Shown here in pieces: positions 50,489 to 61,793 of a stretch of 64,000 nt of DNA; the stretch's first letter is position 1; every line of letters begins with the position of its first letter. The stretch covers positions 72,292 through 136,291 of the forward strand of contig CAVTFQ010000001.1 of the NCBI GenBank assembly GCA_963734055.1, written 5' to 3'. The DNA comes from CAIWHR01 sp963734055 (GTDB taxonomy: Bacteria > Pseudomonadota > Gammaproteobacteria > Burkholderiales > Casimicrobiaceae). The position numbers and the translations under genes are program-made. The notes beneath the pieces are model-generated. The model was not told the origin of the DNA. It did no database searches and saw only the letters and a list, made by a program, of their open reading frames with translations.

Positions 50489-51268
50489 GTGACACCTTAC
50501 CTCGTGCCGCAGTCCGCGCGCGCAACGCGCTTCGCGCTCGTTGCAGCGCTGCTCGCGCTCTGCGTGCTTGCGTGGGCATGGATGTACCCGATGCACATGG
50601 CGCCGATGCGGGGGGTGCTGGTCGATGGACCGCCGGTGGAGGGCGTTCCGTGGGGGGCCTCGAAGGCACTGTTCCTGTTCGCCGTGTGGAGCGTAATGAT
50701 GGCGGGCATGATGATGCCGTCCGCGCTGCCCATGGTTCTGGCAGTCGAGCGGATCGCGCGAGACCGAGGCGACGGCAACGGGCTCGCTGCCGGCGCAGCC
50801 TTCGTTCTTGCCTACATCTTCGTTTGGACGGGCTTCAGCGCGATCGCCACGGCAGCCCAATGGGCCGCCGACCGCAGCGGGCTGCTGTCGGCCATGATGG
50901 CGAGTGCGAACCCCTGGCTCTCCGGTTTCGTCCTCATCGTCGCGGGGCTGTTTCAGTTCACCCCGCTCAAGCGTGCCTGCCTCACGCGCTGCCGGTCGCC
51001 GATGGCCTTCCTTCTCATGGAGTGGCGACCCGGCCCCGCGGGAGCCTTCGTCACCGGGCTGCGCCACGGCGCGTACTGCGTGGGATGCTGTTGGGTGCTG
51101 ATGGCCCTGTTCTTCGTTTTCGGCACCATGAACCTCGTGGCCGCCGCAGGGCTCGCCGCCCTCGTTCTTGCGGAGAAAGCGCTTCCCGGAGGGGCGATCC
51201 TCGGACGCGTCGTCGGCATCGGCTTCGCCGCTGCTGGCGCGTGGGTGCTCCTTCGCTCGCTCGCGTGA
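50489..51268 (+). CDS. DUF2182 integral membrane protein
   Basis: GTG start directly after the DUF1326 stop (TAAGTG). Protein of 259 residues with about six membrane helices and the family hallmarks MMAGMMMPSALPM and RHGAYCVGCCWVLMALFFVFGTMNL, both Met- or Cys-rich within membrane segments, which suggests metal (for instance copper) handling. PLKRACLTRCRSP is another conserved loop. It most likely functions with DUF1326. The role is inferred from composition and pairing only. Confidence 0.9.
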   Translation: MTPYLVPQSARATRFALVAALLALCVLAWAWMYPMHMAPMRGVLVDGPPVEGVPWGASKALFLFAVWSVMMAGMMMPSALPMVLAVERIARDRGDGNGLAAGAAFVLAYIFVWTGFSAIATAAQWAADRSGLLSAMMASANPWLSGFVLIVAGLFQFTPLKRACLTRCRSPMAFLLMEWRPGPAGAFVTGLRHGAYCVGCCWVLMALFFVFGTMNLVAAAGLAALVLAEKALPGGAILGRVVGIGFAAAGAWVLLRSLA

Positions 51269-51346
51269 GCGGCGGGCCGCGACGAAAGGCGGGCAAGGAG
51301 TCTGCCGGCGGGCCGCTTCGATATATAGCGACGGCAAGTCCAGCCC

Positions 51347-51374
51347 CTTGAATCCCCTTGGCACGACCTCATTA
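51347..51374 (+). promoter_or_regulatory. Sigma32-like heat-shock promoter of trxC-hsp20-lon
   Basis: CTTGAA at 51347-51352 and CCTCATTA at 51367-51374, with 14 bp between, resemble the RpoH consensus CTTGAAA-N13-15-CCCCATNT closely. The following genes (trxC, hsp20, lon) are typical RpoH-regulated quality-control genes. The start would be near 51381. Confidence 0.65.
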
Positions 51375-51430
51375 TTCGCGGCATGGACTCTCGAGCATCT
51401 GCAGGTGACCGGTCGGACACCCCGTCGGGG

Positions 51431-51877
51431 ATGGGCGCGCTCGGCAATCTGCGCGTGGTCTGTGCGCATTGCGCGACGACCAACCGCGTCCCCCGCGCAC
51501 GCCTCGGCGAGAATCCGAAGTGCGGCCAGTGCAAGCAGCCTCTCCTCTCCGGGCGTCCGGTCGAGCTCGATGGGGCGAGCTTCGACCGCCAGGTCGCCGG
51601 GAACGATCTGCCATTGATCGTCGATTTCTGGGCGCCCTGGTGTGGGCCCTGCCGGATGATGGCGCCGGCGTATGAGCAGGCTGCGGCGCGGCTCGCGCCG
51701 AACGTACGCCTTGCCAAGCTCAACACCGAAGACGAGCCGGATATCGCCGCGCGTTTCGGCATCCGCGGCATACCGACACTGATCGCGTTCAGGAACGGAC
51801 GCGAGGTCGCACGCCAGTCAGGTGCCCTCGACCTGCCCCGGCTCCTGAACTGGATCGAATCCTACGTGCAGCCGTAA
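51431..51877 (+). CDS. trxC: Thioredoxin 2 (TrxC)
   Basis: Cytoplasmic thioredoxin with an N-terminal zinc ribbon (CAHC ... CGQC) that is specific to TrxC, followed by a thioredoxin domain with the redox site FWAPWCGPCRMMAP. The length of 148 residues from the Met at 51431 fits TrxC; an upstream Met at 51383 adds 16 residues but would lie right at the predicted transcription start. TrxC reduces disulfides in oxidised proteins under oxidative or heat stress. It is 8 bp before the hsp20 gene. Confidence 0.92.
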   Translation: MGALGNLRVVCAHCATTNRVPRARLGENPKCGQCKQPLLSGRPVELDGASFDRQVAGNDLPLIVDFWAPWCGPCRMMAPAYEQAAARLAPNVRLAKLNTEDEPDIAARFGIRGIPTLIAFRNGREVARQSGALDLPRLLNWIESYVQP

Positions 51878-51885
51878 GGACGCCC

Positions 51886-52293
51886 ATGTCTTCGCGTAAT
51901 CCGGCCGACTGGATGTGGGCGCAGGCCATCGACTTGCTCGAGCAGGCCGAGCGCATGCAGCGCCAGTTCTTCCGGCTCGGCGCCTCGGAACGCGCGCGGC
52001 CGACGTGGGAGCCGCCGGTCGACGTCTTCGAGGACGAGGACGGGATCGTCATCGTGGTGGCCCTTCCGGGGGTGCCGCCCGACCGAGTCGAATTGGCGTT
52101 CGAGCCCGGCGTGCTCGTCGTGCGGGCCGAGCGACCGCTGCCGTTCTCCGCGACGGGGCGGTCGATCCGCCATCTGGAAATCCCCTACGGCACCTTCGAG
52201 CGGCGCGTTCCGTTGAAGCAGGTGCAACTCGACGGCGGCACGCACGAGCTCGTCGATGGCTGCTTGATCCTGAGGCTCCGCAAGGCCATTTGA
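51886..52293 (+). CDS. Hsp20 / alpha-crystallin small heat-shock protein
   Basis: Protein of 135 residues. The alpha-crystallin domain begins at PPVDVFEDEDGIVIVVALPGVPPDRVEL and ends ELVDGCLILRLRKAI, without the IxI C-terminal extension that stabilises large oligomers. It holds unfolding proteins in a refoldable state without ATP. Between trxC and lon with short spacing, so it is part of the same heat-shock transcript. Confidence 0.92.
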   Translation: MSSRNPADWMWAQAIDLLEQAERMQRQFFRLGASERARPTWEPPVDVFEDEDGIVIVVALPGVPPDRVELAFEPGVLVVRAERPLPFSATGRSIRHLEIPYGTFERRVPLKQVQLDGGTHELVDGCLILRLRKAI

Positions 52294-52298
52294 GGAAT

Positions 52299-54725
<2,427 letters not shown>

Positions 54726-54919
54726 GCGACCGGGCGGCGGCGGATGCCCCGCTCCGGGGCGTGGCGCCGATTCACGCTTGCGGCCGCTGACGCGGTCGAT
54801 GACCCTGCCGTCAACGCCGAAATCCGCCCGCGGACCCTTTTCGCGGGGTCGTAGGGCGGAGTCTGGAATCCCTCCGCGGGATTGAGGTCTATTGCAGGCG
54901 GGGTGGGAGGAAGGCGATA
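54726..54919. other. Short intergenic region after lon
   Basis: About 190 bp with a GC-rich inverted pair (CCCGCG and CGCGGG around 54827-54850, loop of about 8 nt containing CTTTT) that could act as a weak terminator; no long T run follows. GGGAGG at about 54905 may serve the downstream adaptor start. Confidence 0.35.
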
Positions 54920-56143
54920 GTGGCGGCGGCGGTCGGGCAGCCGGACCCGCAGGGCGATGTCTCTGGCCGCTTTCTGCCGAGATTCCGGGAAGGCTTCGGC
55001 CACATGCTGCTTTCGAGACGAGGCGCCGCAGGCGTCGTATTCGGGCTTGCGCTCGCGATCGCGGCCGCGCTCCTCCTGCACCGTTTGCTGCCCGGGACCC
55101 GCGCTGCGCCTGCCCCGGGAACGCCGCCGGTGCCGGTTGCCGTCGCGTCGGTGGTGCGAAAGTCGGTCCCCTACCGTCTCAACGCCATCGGCAACGTCGT
55201 GCCGTACACGACCGTCGCGCTCAAGGCGCGGATCGACGGTCAGATCATCGCCGTCCGTTTCCGGGAAGGCGATCTCGTGAAGAAGGGCTCGGTGCTGTTC
55301 GAGATCGACCCGCGCCCGTTCATCGCGGCACTCGACCAGGCGAAGGCGACCGCGGCCAGGGACCAGGCATCGCTCGCGCGCGCCAAGGACCAGGATGTGC
55401 GCTATCAGGATCTCCTGAAGCAGAACTTCATATCGCAGGACGCCTACGAGCAGGTCCGCACCAATGCGCGAACGGCCGCGGCCACCGTGCGGGCCGACGA
55501 AGCCGCGGTCGAAACCGCAAAGCTGCAACTCGACTATTCGACCATTCGCTCGCCGATCGACGGTTATGCCGGCCGCATCATGATCCAGATCGGCAATCTG
55601 GTGAAGGCCAACGACACCAACGCGCTGGTGACGCTGAATCAGATCATGCCCGTCTACACTTCGTTCTCGGTGCCGGAGCAGAACCTCGCCGCGATCCGCG
55701 AGCACCAGGCGGCAGGCGACCTCGTCGTTCAGGTGACGCTGCCCAATTCCCGGCACGCACCGATCACAGGGCGTCTTTCGTTCATCGACAACAGCGCGGA
55801 CACGACCACCGGCACGATCGCCCTCAAGGCCGAATTTCCCAACAAGGACACCGCGCTGTGGCCGGGGCAGTTTGTCGACGTCAGCATGACGCTCTACCGC
55901 GAGGACAACGCGGTCGTGGTGCCGACGCAGGCCGTGCAGAACGGGCCGAACGGACAGTACGTCTTCATCGTCAAGCCTGACGAGACCGTCGACCTTCGCA
56001 ACGTGAAGATCGCGCGCGCAGAGGGCGACGATTCGGTGATCGCGAGCGGGCTCGCGCCCGGCGAGCGCGTCGTCACCGTCGGCCAGCTGCGACTCGCGCC
56101 GGGAAGCAAGGTCACCGTGGCCCCGGCGGCGAAAGTGTCGTGA
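54920..56143 (+). CDS. RND efflux periplasmic adaptor (MdtA-like)
   Basis: Protein of up to 407 residues. The first 28 residues are soluble, then a hydrophobic anchor (GVVFGLALAIAAALLLHRLLPG); a start at the Met about residue 29 is also possible. The adaptor core has RIDGQIIAVRFREGDLVKKGSVLFEIDPRPF, a coiled-coil hairpin (ALDQAKATAARDQASLARAKDQ; EAAVETAKLQLDYSTIRSPIDGYAG), and the C-terminal barrel (VVVPTQAVQNGPNGQYVFIV). Stop overlaps the pump GTG (GTGA), so translation is coupled. It links a RND pump to an outer membrane channel that is not encoded here. Confidence 0.93.
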   Translation: MAAAVGQPDPQGDVSGRFLPRFREGFGHMLLSRRGAAGVVFGLALAIAAALLLHRLLPGTRAAPAPGTPPVPVAVASVVRKSVPYRLNAIGNVVPYTTVALKARIDGQIIAVRFREGDLVKKGSVLFEIDPRPFIAALDQAKATAARDQASLARAKDQDVRYQDLLKQNFISQDAYEQVRTNARTAAATVRADEAAVETAKLQLDYSTIRSPIDGYAGRIMIQIGNLVKANDTNALVTLNQIMPVYTSFSVPEQNLAAIREHQAAGDLVVQVTLPNSRHAPITGRLSFIDNSADTTTGTIALKAEFPNKDTALWPGQFVDVSMTLYREDNAVVVPTQAVQNGPNGQYVFIVKPDETVDLRNVKIARAEGDDSVIASGLAPGERVVTVGQLRLAPGSKVTVAPAAKVS

Positions 56144-59100
56144 ACGTCGCGGAGCTCTTCGTTCGACGCCGCGTCATGACCGTCCTGGTCATGCTCGGCA
56201 TCGTGATCTTCGGCATTATCGGCTACCGGCTGCTGCCGACCAACGCGCTGCCCAACGTCGACTTCCCGTCGATACAGGTCCAGGCGCAGCTTCCGGGCGC
56301 CAGCCCCGAGACGATGGCGTCGGCCGTGGCCACGCCGCTCGAAAAGCAGTTCTCGACGATCGCCGGCGTCGATTCGATGACCTCGGTGTCGACCTCCGGC
56401 CAGACGACGATCGCACTCCAGTTTTCGCTCGACCGCAACATCGACGCAGCGGCGCAGGACGTCCAGTCGGCCATCGCCGCGGCCGAGCGCTCGCTGCCTT
56501 CGTCGCTGCCGAATCCGCCGACGCAACGCAAGGTCAACCCCTCGGACTTTGCCATCCTGCTGCTCGCGCTGACTTCGGAGACACAGCCGCTGTCGGTCGT
56601 CGACGACTACGGCGAGAACCTGCTCGCGCAGCGGATCTCGACCGTCGACGGCGTCGCGCAGGTGCAGGTCTACGGGTCGCAGCAGTACGCGGTGCGCATC
56701 CAGCTCGACCCGAACCAGCTCGCGTCGCGCGGCATCGCGTTGACCGACGTCGAGCAGGCGGTCGGCAACGCGAACGTCAACATTCCGACCGGCACGCTCT
56801 ACGGTCGCGAGAAGGCGACTTCGGTGCAGGCGACCGGGCAGCTCGTCGACGCGAAGGCCTACGCGCCCATCATCGTCGCGTACCGCAACGGCGCGCCCGT
56901 GCGTCTGAACCAGCTCGGCCGCGTGTTCGACAGCGTGCAGAACGACAAGGTCGCCGCCTGGTACAACGGCACGCGCGGCGTCGTGCTCGCGGTGCAGCGC
57001 CAGCCCGGCACCAACACGATCGAAATCGTCGACGCCATCCGCAAGATCCTGCCGACCTTCGAGGCGCAGCTGCCGCCGTCGATCAAGCTGTCGATCCTCT
57101 ACGACCGCTCGCAGCCGATCCGCGACTCCGTGGGCGACGTGCAGCTCACGCTGCTGCTCGCGCTGGTCCTCGTCGTCGGCGTCATCTTCGTCTTCCTGCG
57201 CAGCGTCACGGCGACGATCATTCCGAGCCTCGCGCTGCCGGTATCGATCGTCGGGACGTTTGCGCTGATGTACGTGTTCGGGTTCAGCCTCGACAACCTG
57301 TCGCTGATGGCGCTCACGCTGTGCGTCGGATTCGTCGTCGACGATGCGATCGTCATGCTCGAGAACATCACGCGGCACATGGAAATGGGCAAGCCGCGGA
57401 TGCAGGCGACGCTCGACGGCTCGAAGGAGATCGGCTTCACCATCGTCTCGATGACGATATCACTCGCCGCGGTATTCATCCCGGTCCTGTTCATGGGCGG
57501 CATCCTGGGGCGCCTGCTGCACGAATTCGCGGTGACGATCATCACGGCGGTGCTGATCTCGGGCTTCGTCTCGCTGACGCTGACGCCGATGATGTGCAGC
57601 CGCCTGCTGAAGATCGAGCGCCGCGAGGATCACGGACGGCTGTACGCGCTCTCGGAGCAAGCGTTCGAGGCGATACGCGACGCGTACCGGAAGAGCCTCG
57701 ACTGGGTGCTTCGGCACCGGCGGTTCACGCTCGCGGCGTATTTCGCGATCTTCGCCGGCACCGCGGCGCTCTTCTACTTCGCGCCCAAAGGCTTCCTGCC
57801 GAGCGACGACGTCGGCCAGATCTTCGTGATCACCGAGGCCGCGCAGGACATCTCGTTCGAGGCGATGTCGAACCTGCAGCAGCAGGTCGCGGCGATCATC
57901 CGCCGGAACCCGCATGTCGAAGGCGTGATGTCGTTCGCCGGCGCTGGGGGTCCGAGCGCGTCGCTCAACAGCGGCCGTCTCTTCGTCACGCTCAAGCCGC
58001 GAGCCGGACGGCCGTCCGCCGACAAGATCGTGCAGGAACTTCGGCCGGCGGTGATGCGCGTCCCCGGCATCAAGGCGTACGTGCAGAACATCCCGGCGAT
58101 CCGCATCGGCCTGCTGACGAAGAGCGCCTATCAGTACACGCTCCAGGATTCGGACACCGACGAGCTGTACCACTGGGCGCCGCGGGTCGAGGCGAGGCTG
58201 CGGGAGCTGCCCGATCTCGTCGACGTCACCAGCGACCTGCAGATCGCCCGGCCGCAGATCACCGTCGACATCGATCGCAACAAGGCCTCGGCGCTCGGCG
58301 TGTCGGCGCAGGCGATCGAGAACACGCTCTACGACGCGTACGGCGCGAAGCAGGTGTCGACCATCTACGCGCCGACGAATCAGTACTGGGTGGTGATGGA
58401 GCTCGAACCCCGGTATCAGGCCGATCCGGCGGCGCTGTCGATGCTCTATGTGCGCTCGAGCACCGGGGCGCTCGTGCCATTGAGCGCGGTGGCGACCCTC
58501 AAGCCGACGATCGGTCCGCTCGCCATCAACCACCTGGGCCAGCTCGCGGCGGTCACGATTTCGTTCGACCTGAAGCCCGGCGTGTCGCTGTCGCAGGCGC
58601 TCGCGGAGATCCGGCAGGCCACTGCCGACATGCACGTGCCGGTAACGATCAACGCGACGTTCCAGGGCGCCGCGCAGGCGTTCCAGTCGTCGCTGCAGGG
58701 GATGGGAGTCCTGCTGGTGCTCGCCATCTTCGTGATCTACCTCGTCCTCGGCATCCTCTACGAGAGCTTCATCCACCCGGTGACGATTCTCTCGGGTTTG
58801 CCGACCGCGGGCTTCGGCGCGCTGGTGACGCTGTGGATGTTCGGCATCGACCTCAACATGTACGCCTTCGTCGGCATCATCATGCTCGTCGGCATCGTGA
58901 AGAAGAATGCGATCATGATGATCGACTTCGCGATCGAGGCGCAGCGGACCCAGCACAAGTCGCCGGAGGAAGCGATCTCCCAGGCGTGTCTCACGCGCTT
59001 TCGCCCGATCATGATGACCACGATGGCCGCGCTGATGGGCAGCCTGCCGATCGCGCTGGGCATCGGCGCGGGCGGTGGCTCGCGGCAACCGCTCGGCCTC

Positions 59101-59241
59101 ACCGTAGTCGGCGGTCTCGTCGTTTCGCAGGCGCTCACCCTTTTCATCACCCCGATCATCTACCTCTACTTCGAGCGCCTGACCGCGTGGTGGGAAGCGC
59201 AGCGCGGCAGGCCGCAGCCGGCCGGCGTGCGGGCCGACTGA
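56140..59241 (+). CDS. RND (HAE1) multidrug efflux permease (MdtB/MdtC-like)
   Basis: Pump of 1033 residues with a GTG start overlapping the adaptor stop. About 12 membrane helices and two large periplasmic loops. TM4 carries the proton-relay pair in VGFVVDDAIVMLENI. A second conserved region is IIMLVGIVKKNAIMMIDFAIEAQR in TM10. The N-terminus VRRRVMTVLVMLGIVIFGIIGYRLLPTNALPNVDFPSIQV-like opening (key words NALPNVDFPSI) places it in the MdtB/MdtC group rather than AcrB. Only one permease is present, so a homotrimer is likely. The substrate is unknown. Confidence 0.94.
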   Translation: MNVAELFVRRRVMTVLVMLGIVIFGIIGYRLLPTNALPNVDFPSIQVQAQLPGASPETMASAVATPLEKQFSTIAGVDSMTSVSTSGQTTIALQFSLDRNIDAAAQDVQSAIAAAERSLPSSLPNPPTQRKVNPSDFAILLLALTSETQPLSVVDDYGENLLAQRISTVDGVAQVQVYGSQQYAVRIQLDPNQLASRGIALTDVEQAVGNANVNIPTGTLYGREKATSVQATGQLVDAKAYAPIIVAYRNGAPVRLNQLGRVFDSVQNDKVAAWYNGTRGVVLAVQRQPGTNTIEIVDAIRKILPTFEAQLPPSIKLSILYDRSQPIRDSVGDVQLTLLLALVLVVGVIFVFLRSVTATIIPSLALPVSIVGTFALMYVFGFSLDNLSLMALTLCVGFVVDDAIVMLENITRHMEMGKPRMQATLDGSKEIGFTIVSMTISLAAVFIPVLFMGGILGRLLHEFAVTIITAVLISGFVSLTLTPMMCSRLLKIERREDHGRLYALSEQAFEAIRDAYRKSLDWVLRHRRFTLAAYFAIFAGTAALFYFAPKGFLPSDDVGQIFVITEAAQDISFEAMSNLQQQVAAIIRRNPHVEGVMSFAGAGGPSASLNSGRLFVTLKPRAGRPSADKIVQELRPAVMRVPGIKAYVQNIPAIRIGLLTKSAYQYTLQDSDTDELYHWAPRVEARLRELPDLVDVTSDLQIARPQITVDIDRNKASALGVSAQAIENTLYDAYGAKQVSTIYAPTNQYWVVMELEPRYQADPAALSMLYVRSSTGALVPLSAVATLKPTIGPLAINHLGQLAAVTISFDLKPGVSLSQALAEIRQATADMHVPVTINATFQGAAQAFQSSLQGMGVLLVLAIFVIYLVLGILYESFIHPVTILSGLPTAGFGALVTLWMFGIDLNMYAFVGIIMLVGIVKKNAIMMIDFAIEAQRTQHKSPEEAISQACLTRFRPIMMTTMAALMGSLPIALGIGAGGGSRQPLGLTVVGGLVVSQALTLFITPIIYLYFERLTAWWEAQRGRPQPAGVRAD

Positions 59242-59256
59242 TGCGGATGGGAAGGC

Positions 59257-59290
59257 GGTGAGCTGCCGCGTCGCGCGCGAGGAGCTCACC
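59257..59290. terminator. Hairpin between convergent genes
   Basis: GGTGAGCT at 59257-59264 and AGCTCACC at 59283-59290 form an 8-bp stem with an 18-nt GC-rich loop, between the RND pump stop and the methyltransferase stop. It could end transcription from both sides, but there is no T tract. Confidence 0.35.
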
Positions 59291-59324
59291 GGTTGGCCGC
59301 CCTCGTCCGCAGCGGGTCGTCGTT

Positions 59325-60158
59325 TCATTGCGTGGTGATGACGACCTCGAGGTATTCGGCGGGCACCACCAGCGATGTCGCGCCTGCGGTATTCATCTGC
59401 TCGAGCAGCGCGGTGATGTCGCGTTCCAGCGCCGGCCCGGCCACCTCGTCGAGCGCGGCAAACGCCCTGTGTATCGGTCCGTAGAAGTCACGGAACACCT
59501 GCACCCAGTGCGCGGCGGAGCGGTAGCGGAACTTGAAATGCCGCCGCTGACACTGGATCTGCGCGGCCCGCGGGCCGAACAGCTCGACGATGTGCGGCTC
59601 AGTACCCCACAGTGCAGGCGACTTCAGGTCGGCCGGAGCTGGCAGGTAGGCGCCGACGACCTTGAACAGCCGGCCGATGAAGCCTTCGGGCGTCCAGTTC
59701 GCCAGCCCGATGCGACCGCCGTCTCGCAACACGCGCAGCATCTCCCGCGCCGGACGGGTGTGGTCAGGAGTGAACATCGCGCCGAACGTGGACAGCACCA
59801 CGTCGAAGGTGCCATCGTCGAAGGGCAGGTTCTCGACGTCGGCGACTCTGAACTGCACCGACAGCCCTTCGGCGCGCGCGCGCTCGCGGCCCTTGTCGAG
59901 CAAGGCCGGCACGTAGTCGGCCGACGTGACCTGGGCGAAGCGGCGTGCCGCGGCAAGCGTTGCATTGCCGTTGCCGGCGGCGACGTCAAGCACGCGATCG
60001 CCGGCACGGACGTCCACGCTTTCGGCGAGCGCCTCGCCGACGATCTGCAGCGTGGTCCCGATGACCGCGAAGTCGCCGCTCGCCCAGGTGGCCTGCTGCC
60101 GCTGCTTGATCGCGGCGAAATCGGCGGCGGGTGCGGGGGTTGCGACCGCAAGATTCAT
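59325..60158 (-). CDS. Class I SAM-dependent methyltransferase
   Basis: Protein of 277 residues. Motif I VLDVAAGNGNATLAAA (57-72) and post-I ADYVP, then FRVADVENLPFDDGTFDVVLSTFGAMF and LRVLRDGGRIGLANWTPEG are typical of UbiE/COQ5-like small-molecule methyltransferases. AGGAGAG precedes the ATG at 60158. A conserved C-terminal half suggests a member of a specific subgroup of proteins adjacent to AraC regulators. It is divergent from the AraC gene, whose product may control it. Substrate unknown. Confidence 0.88.
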   Translation of the reverse strand: MNLAVATPAPAADFAAIKQRQQATWASGDFAVIGTTLQIVGEALAESVDVRAGDRVLDVAAGNGNATLAAARRFAQVTSADYVPALLDKGRERARAEGLSVQFRVADVENLPFDDGTFDVVLSTFGAMFTPDHTRPAREMLRVLRDGGRIGLANWTPEGFIGRLFKVVGAYLPAPADLKSPALWGTEPHIVELFGPRAAQIQCQRRHFKFRYRSAAHWVQVFRDFYGPIHRAFAALDEVAGPALERDITALLEQMNTAGATSLVVPAEYLEVVITTQ

Positions 60159-60375
60159 GGAAACTCTCCTGGTTTGACTGGGTGGCCTGCCGCTGCGCAG
60201 GTCGTGCGCCTGAACGGCGGTCGCCGCGGCCTCGCGACGACGACGCCATTGTTCGCAAACACGGGTGTTGACGCTCCACCAAATGTCCTGCAGATTTGCC
60301 AGCGCGTCCGAACTTGCCGTGCCGCCTTGATCGAGCGTCCGTCGTTCTTGATCGAGGCCCTGCCCAACTGCCACG

Positions 60376-61380
60376 ATGAACCGCGACCCCCTGTCCGACG
60401 TGCTGCGCAGCGTGCGCCTGCGCGGCGCGATCTTCTATTACGTGAGCTTTCGCGACGAGTGGGTTGCCGCGACGCCGGGAACGCCCCAGCTTGCCGACGC
60501 ATTGATGCCGGGAACCGAGCACGTCCTCGCCTACCACCTGATCGCCAAGGGCCACGGCTGGGCGGCGACCGACGGTGAGCCTCCGGTGCGCCTGGCCAGC
60601 GGCGATATCGTGATGTTCCCGCGTGGCCACCCCCACATGCTCTCGAGCGCGCCGGGCATGCGCGCGGAACGCGACGACAGCGATTGGCAATTCAAGACGC
60701 GTAACGACCCCAAGCCGATTCCGGTGTCCTACCACCGCGGCGTGCTGCAGCCCGGCGCGGAGGTGCCGGCCGACGAGGCGAGTGCCGTCGTCGTCTGCGG
60801 CTTCATCGGCTGCGACCTGCGCCCCTTCAACCCGCTGATCGGGGCCCTGCCGCGGCTGCTGCATCTGCCGGCCGGTGGTGTGGGCGCGTGGGTGGCGCCG
60901 GTGCTGCACCAAGCGGTGTCCGAATCTCGAGAGAGCCGCCCGGGAAGCGCGGCGGTGCTCGAGCGCGCGAGCGAGATGGTGTTTGTCGATGCGGCGCGTC
61001 GCTACCTCGAATCGTTGCCCGCGGATGCCTCGGGCTGGCTGGCCGCATTGCGTGACCGTCATGTCGGCAAAGCGATCGGCCTGATGCACGAGCAGCCCGC
61101 CGAGCCCTGGACGATCGAGGAGCTGGGCCGGCAGGTCGGGCTCTCGCGATCGGCGCTGCACGAACGCTTCGTCGACCTGGTCGGCCAACCGCCGATGCAG
61201 TACCTGACCAACTGGCGCATGCAGCGTGGCGCGGCCCTTCTTCGCGAAGGAGACGCGACGGTGGCAACGATCGCCCTGGAAGTCGGCTATGACTCCGAGG
61301 CCGCGTTTGCGCGTGCCTTCAAGCGCCTGGTCGGCCAGCCCCCGGCAGCCTGGCGGCGCGCACAGCGTCTTTCGCCGTAG
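60376..61380 (+). CDS. AraC family regulator with cupin_6 domain
   Basis: Protein of 334 residues. N-terminal cupin-type sensor (LAYHLIAKGHGWAATDGEPPVRLASGDIVMFPRGHPHM) and C-terminal double helix-turn-helix of the AraC/XylS type (WTIEELGRQVGLSRSALHERFVDLVGQPPMQYLTNWRM in the first part; TVATIALEVGYDSEAAFARAFKRLVGQPPAAWR in the second; key words SRSALHERF and SEAAFARAFKR). Domain architecture is that of many AraC regulators next to oxidoreductase or methyltransferase genes. It lies divergent from the methyltransferase with about 215 bp between, a natural control region. Confidence 0.92.
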   Translation: MNRDPLSDVLRSVRLRGAIFYYVSFRDEWVAATPGTPQLADALMPGTEHVLAYHLIAKGHGWAATDGEPPVRLASGDIVMFPRGHPHMLSSAPGMRAERDDSDWQFKTRNDPKPIPVSYHRGVLQPGAEVPADEASAVVVCGFIGCDLRPFNPLIGALPRLLHLPAGGVGAWVAPVLHQAVSESRESRPGSAAVLERASEMVFVDAARRYLESLPADASGWLAALRDRHVGKAIGLMHEQPAEPWTIEELGRQVGLSRSALHERFVDLVGQPPMQYLTNWRMQRGAALLREGDATVATIALEVGYDSEAAFARAFKRLVGQPPAAWRRAQRLSP

Positions 61381-61793
61381 ACGACAACGTGTGCACATGT
61401 GCGAGGCTGTGTCCTAGAAAGCTCATGGACGGTACACGAAGGCGGCGGCTGCCGAGCCGCGCGAGATAGGTTCACTGCTGTCGGCGATGCGGAAAGTTGT
61501 CTACTTCAAGCGGCTTATGGCGCCGAATTTCGAGAAGACTTGACTTCGTTCCCCAGGCAGGTGGAGCATTCGCGATCCGCCCACCCAGGGAGGGATCAAT
61601 GGGCCACGGGACACAGCGCGTCGCTCGGAGCGCACCCAAGTCGCAAGACGCGTTCGCGGACCACCCACGCCCGTTTCTCTGGCTGCCGTCGGCTGCGCGC
61701 GCTCGCAATTCGCGTCGACGGTCACTTTCGAAGGGCCTCGGTCAGGCCCGGGGCTGGTAGCTGGTTGAAGCTCTTCCACTCATCGAGGATGCC
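61381..61793. other. Intergenic region, no gene seen
   Basis: About 413 bp before the beta-helix gene. ORFs on either strand lack family resemblance and ribosome-binding sites. CGAGGATG just before 61794 provides the initiation site for the downstream gene. No promoter is clear. Confidence 0.4.
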
